Shown: positions 5,205 to 7,267 of the stretch, piece after piece
Numbering within the stretch: position 1 is the first letter of the stretch
Layout: each line of letters begins with the position of its first letter
DNA from: an uncultured Ruminococcus sp.
GTDB lineage: Bacteria > Bacillota > Clostridia > Oscillospirales > Ruminococcaceae
Length of the DNA: 7,267 bases
NCBI GenBank assembly: GCA_946183385.1
Contig: CAMHBN010000094.1
Span: 1 to 7,267 of the forward strand
Direction of reading: 5' to 3'
Position numbers and translations under genes: made by a program
The notes under the pieces: model-generated
Told to the model about the DNA's origin: nothing
The model's database searches: none
What the model saw: the letters and a program-made list of their open reading frames with translations, nothing else

Positions 5205-6437
5205 ATGAAAGCTTTCTTTGATAATGTCTGGACAAAGAGAGTAGTTTCGGTGATAGCGGCGCTGTACACGGTATGCGTCTGCTTCCTCTGCTACTACTCG
5301 ATATTCTACAACATACACGTTGAATCGAAAAGCTCGGTATGCCTTATAGTATCGGCGGTATCGCTGATAGCACTGGTACTTATGCTCTATACCCGCAAGC
5401 AGATAGTCACGCGGATATGCAGCTTCATAATACTGCCGGCGATGCTCCCCGTGGTGCTGATGTACTTCGACCACAAGGAGATACTTATCCCCGTCATCGC
5501 GGTCGGAGTAATGATACTCCTTCTCTCGGGAGCGGGCGAGGGCGCCAAGACAGCGATAGGCACGGTGGTGCTCCTGCTCTATATATTCGGAGCTCTCGGC
5601 TACTTCCTCTTTACATCGTTCTTCGTGACCACGGCAAAGGCAGAAACATACAAGAGCGGCGAATCCCCCTCGGGAGTATACCGCTACAGGATAGTGAATA
5701 CCGACGACAGCTCCAACGGAAGCACAGCGGTATACATCGAGCCCAACTATGCAGACGTGACCTACCCGTTCGTGACGTTCACGCTGAAGAATATGGAGCG
5801 CGTCGTATATATGGAGCGCCCCAAGTGCGAGAACATCGAACTTTCGTGGTCCACGCAGACCCGCCAGCAGATAACAGCAGAGCTCAACGCTCTGTCGAGC
5901 GATATCGCGGTACACGTCACACGTGCCGAGATGGCATCGCTCGGCTACAGATACGACACCACCCTTGAGATAAGCGACGTCAACGTATACGAGCTCCTCG
6001 CGATAGGCAAGACAGCACAGGACGTTGACGCGATAAGGCTCGACGATCTCACGGACGAGCAGCTCAGCCACTTCGGTATAGGCAAGGACAACTCGGGCAG
6101 ATACTCGATACTCTCTCCCACTGACGAGATATATCTCGACGCAGGCAAGAACAGGGGAGACAAGGTCTATTTCAGCGACCTCAGCGACGAGGGCTTCACG
6201 CTGTTCAACAATATGAACCTTGACGTATGGGGAACTCCCCTGTGGACGGTTTCATCCAACAACAGCGTAAAGCTCAAAGACCTCACCGACGCACAGCTCG
6301 CACAGCTCGGCGTGTCAGAGTCGGGCGACGTCCTCACATTCAACGGCAAGGTATGCTTCCGCTACTATGTTGCGGAGCTGGAGGACTACTACGATACCGA
6401 GTCACGTTCACTCTCGGTAGACCTTCTCAACAACTAA
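5205..6437 (+). CDS. Hypothetical membrane protein: five predicted TM segments and repeat-bearing C-terminal domain
   Basis: I do not recognise this 410-residue protein as a named family. Hydrophobic segments are at about 13-37, 43-62, 67-88, 92-111 and 116-140. Basic residues before TM1 (Lys11, Arg12) and between TM2 and TM3 (TRKQIVTR) put the N-terminus inside, so the remaining 270 residues would lie outside. That part begins with a [10 protein letters not shown] stretch (155-164) followed by beta-rich sequence. It then carries three related segments: [13 protein letters not shown] (280-292), a diverged SDLSDEGF (324-331) and [13 protein letters not shown] (358-370). The start ATG was chosen for its GGAGGT site 4 bases upstream, lying behind a good promoter; a longer in-frame extension to 5022 would cross that promoter. 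It appears monocistronic. A sensor or envelope-associated role is only a guess from topology. Confidence 0.85.
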   Translation: MKAFFDNVWTKRVVSVIAALYTVCVCFLCYYSIFYNIHVESKSSVCLIVSAVSLIALVLMLYTRKQIVTRICSFIILPAMLPVVLMYFDHKEILIPVIAVGVMILLLSGAGEGAKTAIGTVVLLLYIFGALGYFLFTSFFVTTAKAETYKSGESPSGVYRYRIVNTDDSSNGSTAVYIEPNYADVTYPFVTFTLKNMERVVYMERPKCENIELSWSTQTRQQITAELNALSSDIAVHVTRAEMASLGYRYDTTLEISDVNVYELLAIGKTAQDVDAIRLDDLTDEQLSHFGIGKDNSGRYSILSPTDEIYLDAGKNRGDKVYFSDLSDEGFTLFNNMNLDVWGTPLWTVSSNNSVKLKDLTDAQLAQLGVSESGDVLTFNGKVCFRYYVAELEDYYDTESRSLSVDLLNN

Positions 6438-6443
6438 TGCAAA

Positions 6444-6461
6444 TAAGCCGCAAACGGCTTA
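6444..6461 (+). repeat. Inverted repeat TAAGCCG-N4-CGGCTTA behind the hypothetical gene
   Basis: A perfect 7-bp inverted repeat with a CAAA spacer starts 7 bases after the stop codon at 6437. On the plus strand it is followed by A-rich sequence rather than a T-run, so it is not a standard intrinsic terminator. It could stabilise the mRNA 3' end, or be a dyad operator upstream of xylA. Confidence 0.55.
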
Positions 6462-6513
6462 AAAATAAAAAACCGCAGACACAGGGGCATATCGCCCCTG
6501 TTGTACTATGCGG
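6461..6513 (-). terminator. Minus-strand-oriented intrinsic terminator / structured xylA leader
   Basis: ACAGGGGC (6481-6488) pairs perfectly with GCCCCTGT (6494-6501) around a 5-base loop, and an outer helix CCGCA/TGCGG (6473-6477 with 6509-6513) encloses it with an internal loop. On the minus strand the hairpin is followed by TTTTTTATTTTT (6472-6461), the form of an efficient terminator. On the plus strand there is no U-tract; if transcribed, the structure would end 2 bases before the xylA ribosome binding site. Confidence 0.6.
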
Positions 6514-6532
6514 TGAAAAGGAGTGTATAACA

Positions 6533-7267
6533 ATGGGCGAATTCTTCAAAGGCATAGGCAAAATTCAGTACGCAGGAAAGAACTCCGCAGACCCTCTGGC
6601 GTTCAAGTACTACGACCCCGACGAGGTCATCGGCGGCAAGACCATGCGTGAGCAGCTGCGCTTTGCGCTCTCGTGGTGGCACACAATGGGCGGTGACGGC
6701 ACGGATATGTTCGGCGTAGGCACGGCGGACAAGACATGGGGCGAGACTGACCCCGCCGCAAGAGCGAAGGCAAAGGTAGATGCGGCATTCGAGATAATGG
6801 ACAAGCTCTCGATAGAGTTTTTCTGCTTCCACGACCGCGACCTCTCACCCGAGTACGGCACTCTCGCCGAGACCAACGAAAAGCTCGACGAGATAACGGA
6901 CTACATCAAGGCAAAGCAGGCAGAGACGGGCATCAAGTGTCTGTGGGGCACGGCAAAGTGCTTCGACCACCCGAGATATATGCACGGCGCGGGCACCTCA
7001 CCCTCCGCCGACGTGTTCGCTTACGCCGCAGCACAGATAAAGAAGGCTATCGAGGCGACGGTCAAGCTCGGCGGAAACGGCTACGTCTTCTGGGGCGGAC
7101 GCGAGGGCTATGAGACCCTGCTCAACACCAACATGGGGCTCGAGCTCGACAACATGGCACGTCTTATGCGCATGGCAGTGGAGTACGGACGCTCCATCGG
7201 CTTCAAGGGCGACTTCTACATCGAGCCCAAGCCCAAGGAGCCCACAAAGCACCAGTACGACTTCGAC
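6533..7267 (+). CDS. xylA: Xylose isomerase, class II (3' partial)
   Basis: Xylose isomerase converts D-xylose to D-xylulose (and glucose to fructose), the entry step of xylose use, in the cytoplasm. The first 245 codons are present and the frame is open at the window end; the full protein should be about 440 residues. The long N-terminal region ([15 protein letters not shown], 24-38) marks class II. Active-site blocks are FCFHDRD with His100 and Asp103 (97-103), WGGREGYE (187-194) and [15 protein letters not shown] (231-245), with Glu231 as metal ligand and Lys233 as catalytic lysine by family numbering. The remaining metal ligands lie outside. The ATG at 6533 is preceded by AAAAGGAG at 9 bases. 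No xylose-operon partner is visible, and no clear promoter or catabolite-response site is seen in the 95-base gap upstream. Confidence 0.97.
   Translation, partial: MGEFFKGIGKIQYAGKNSADPLAFKYYDPDEVIGGKTMREQLRFALSWWHTMGGDGTDMFGVGTADKTWGETDPAARAKAKVDAAFEIMDKLSIEFFCFHDRDLSPEYGTLAETNEKLDEITDYIKAKQAETGIKCLWGTAKCFDHPRYMHGAGTSPSADVFAYAAAQIKKAIEATVKLGGNGYVFWGGREGYETLLNTNMGLELDNMARLMRMAVEYGRSIGFKGDFYIEPKPKEPTKHQYDFD

Noticed and set aside
5181..6071. 296-codon minus-strand open frame opposite the five-TM gene
   Set aside because: The plus-strand gene has promoter, SD, membrane segments and normal composition. The antisense product is rich in Tyr/Arg/His without any motif.
6525..6530. GTATAA/TATAAC as a -10 for xylA
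   Set aside because: It lies between the SD and the start codon, so it cannot serve as the promoter of xylA.
1..7267. A novel defence, mobile or biosynthetic system
   Set aside because: No transposase, integrase, restriction, toxin-antitoxin, CRISPR or biosynthetic signature was found. Nearly all genes are recognisable core functions in an ordinary chromosomal setting.

Overview
The window looks like chromosomal DNA of a GC-rich, spore-forming Firmicute of the Clostridia, most likely an Oscillospiraceae/Ruminococcus-type gut or rumen bacterium. This is inferred from a PASTA-type Ser/Thr kinase, a SpoVM-like micro-protein, YtaF, strong GGAGG ribosome binding sites and a class II clostridial-type xylose isomerase. 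The species cannot be named from this sequence. No rRNA, tRNA, mobile element, CRISPR array or phage gene is visible.

Region 1 (1-3804, + strand) is a compact housekeeping and sporulation cluster: the 3' part of prkC (PASTA kinase), rsgA (ribosome-assembly GTPase), thiN (thiamine pyrophosphokinase) and a 27-codon spoVM. prkC and rsgA overlap by 7 bp and rsgA and thiN by 4 bp, so the three are probably translationally coupled. This is the order known from Bacillus subtilis (prkC-cpgA-rpe-thiN-spoVM), but rpe is absent between rsgA and thiN. A strong intrinsic terminator closes the cluster just after spoVM.

Region 2 (3803-4995, - strand) holds two membrane-protein genes facing the first cluster: a VanZ-like gene and, downstream of it, ytaF, another sporulation-associated gene, which starts with TTG. 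The ytaF stop codon lies inside the U-tract of the spoVM terminator, so the two sporulation genes converge on one hairpin.

Region 3 (4996-5204) is a divergent promoter region of about 210 bp. It has a good minus-strand promoter for the vanZ-like gene, a plus-strand promoter for the next gene, and a set of TNGTA repeats about one helical turn apart.

Region 4 (5205-6437, + strand) encodes an unrecognised 410-residue protein with five predicted membrane segments and a large, probably extracytoplasmic C-terminal part containing a repeated DLTDxQL motif.

Region 5 (6438-7267) contains an intergenic stretch with two inverted repeats, one of which reads as an intrinsic terminator on the minus strand. 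The 5' 245 codons of xylA (xylose isomerase) follow and run off the window.

I did not find a clearly new multi-gene system. The items most worth a second look are the unusual extracellular architecture of the kinase, the repeat-bearing five-TM protein with its possible operator, and the minus-strand terminator in front of xylA.
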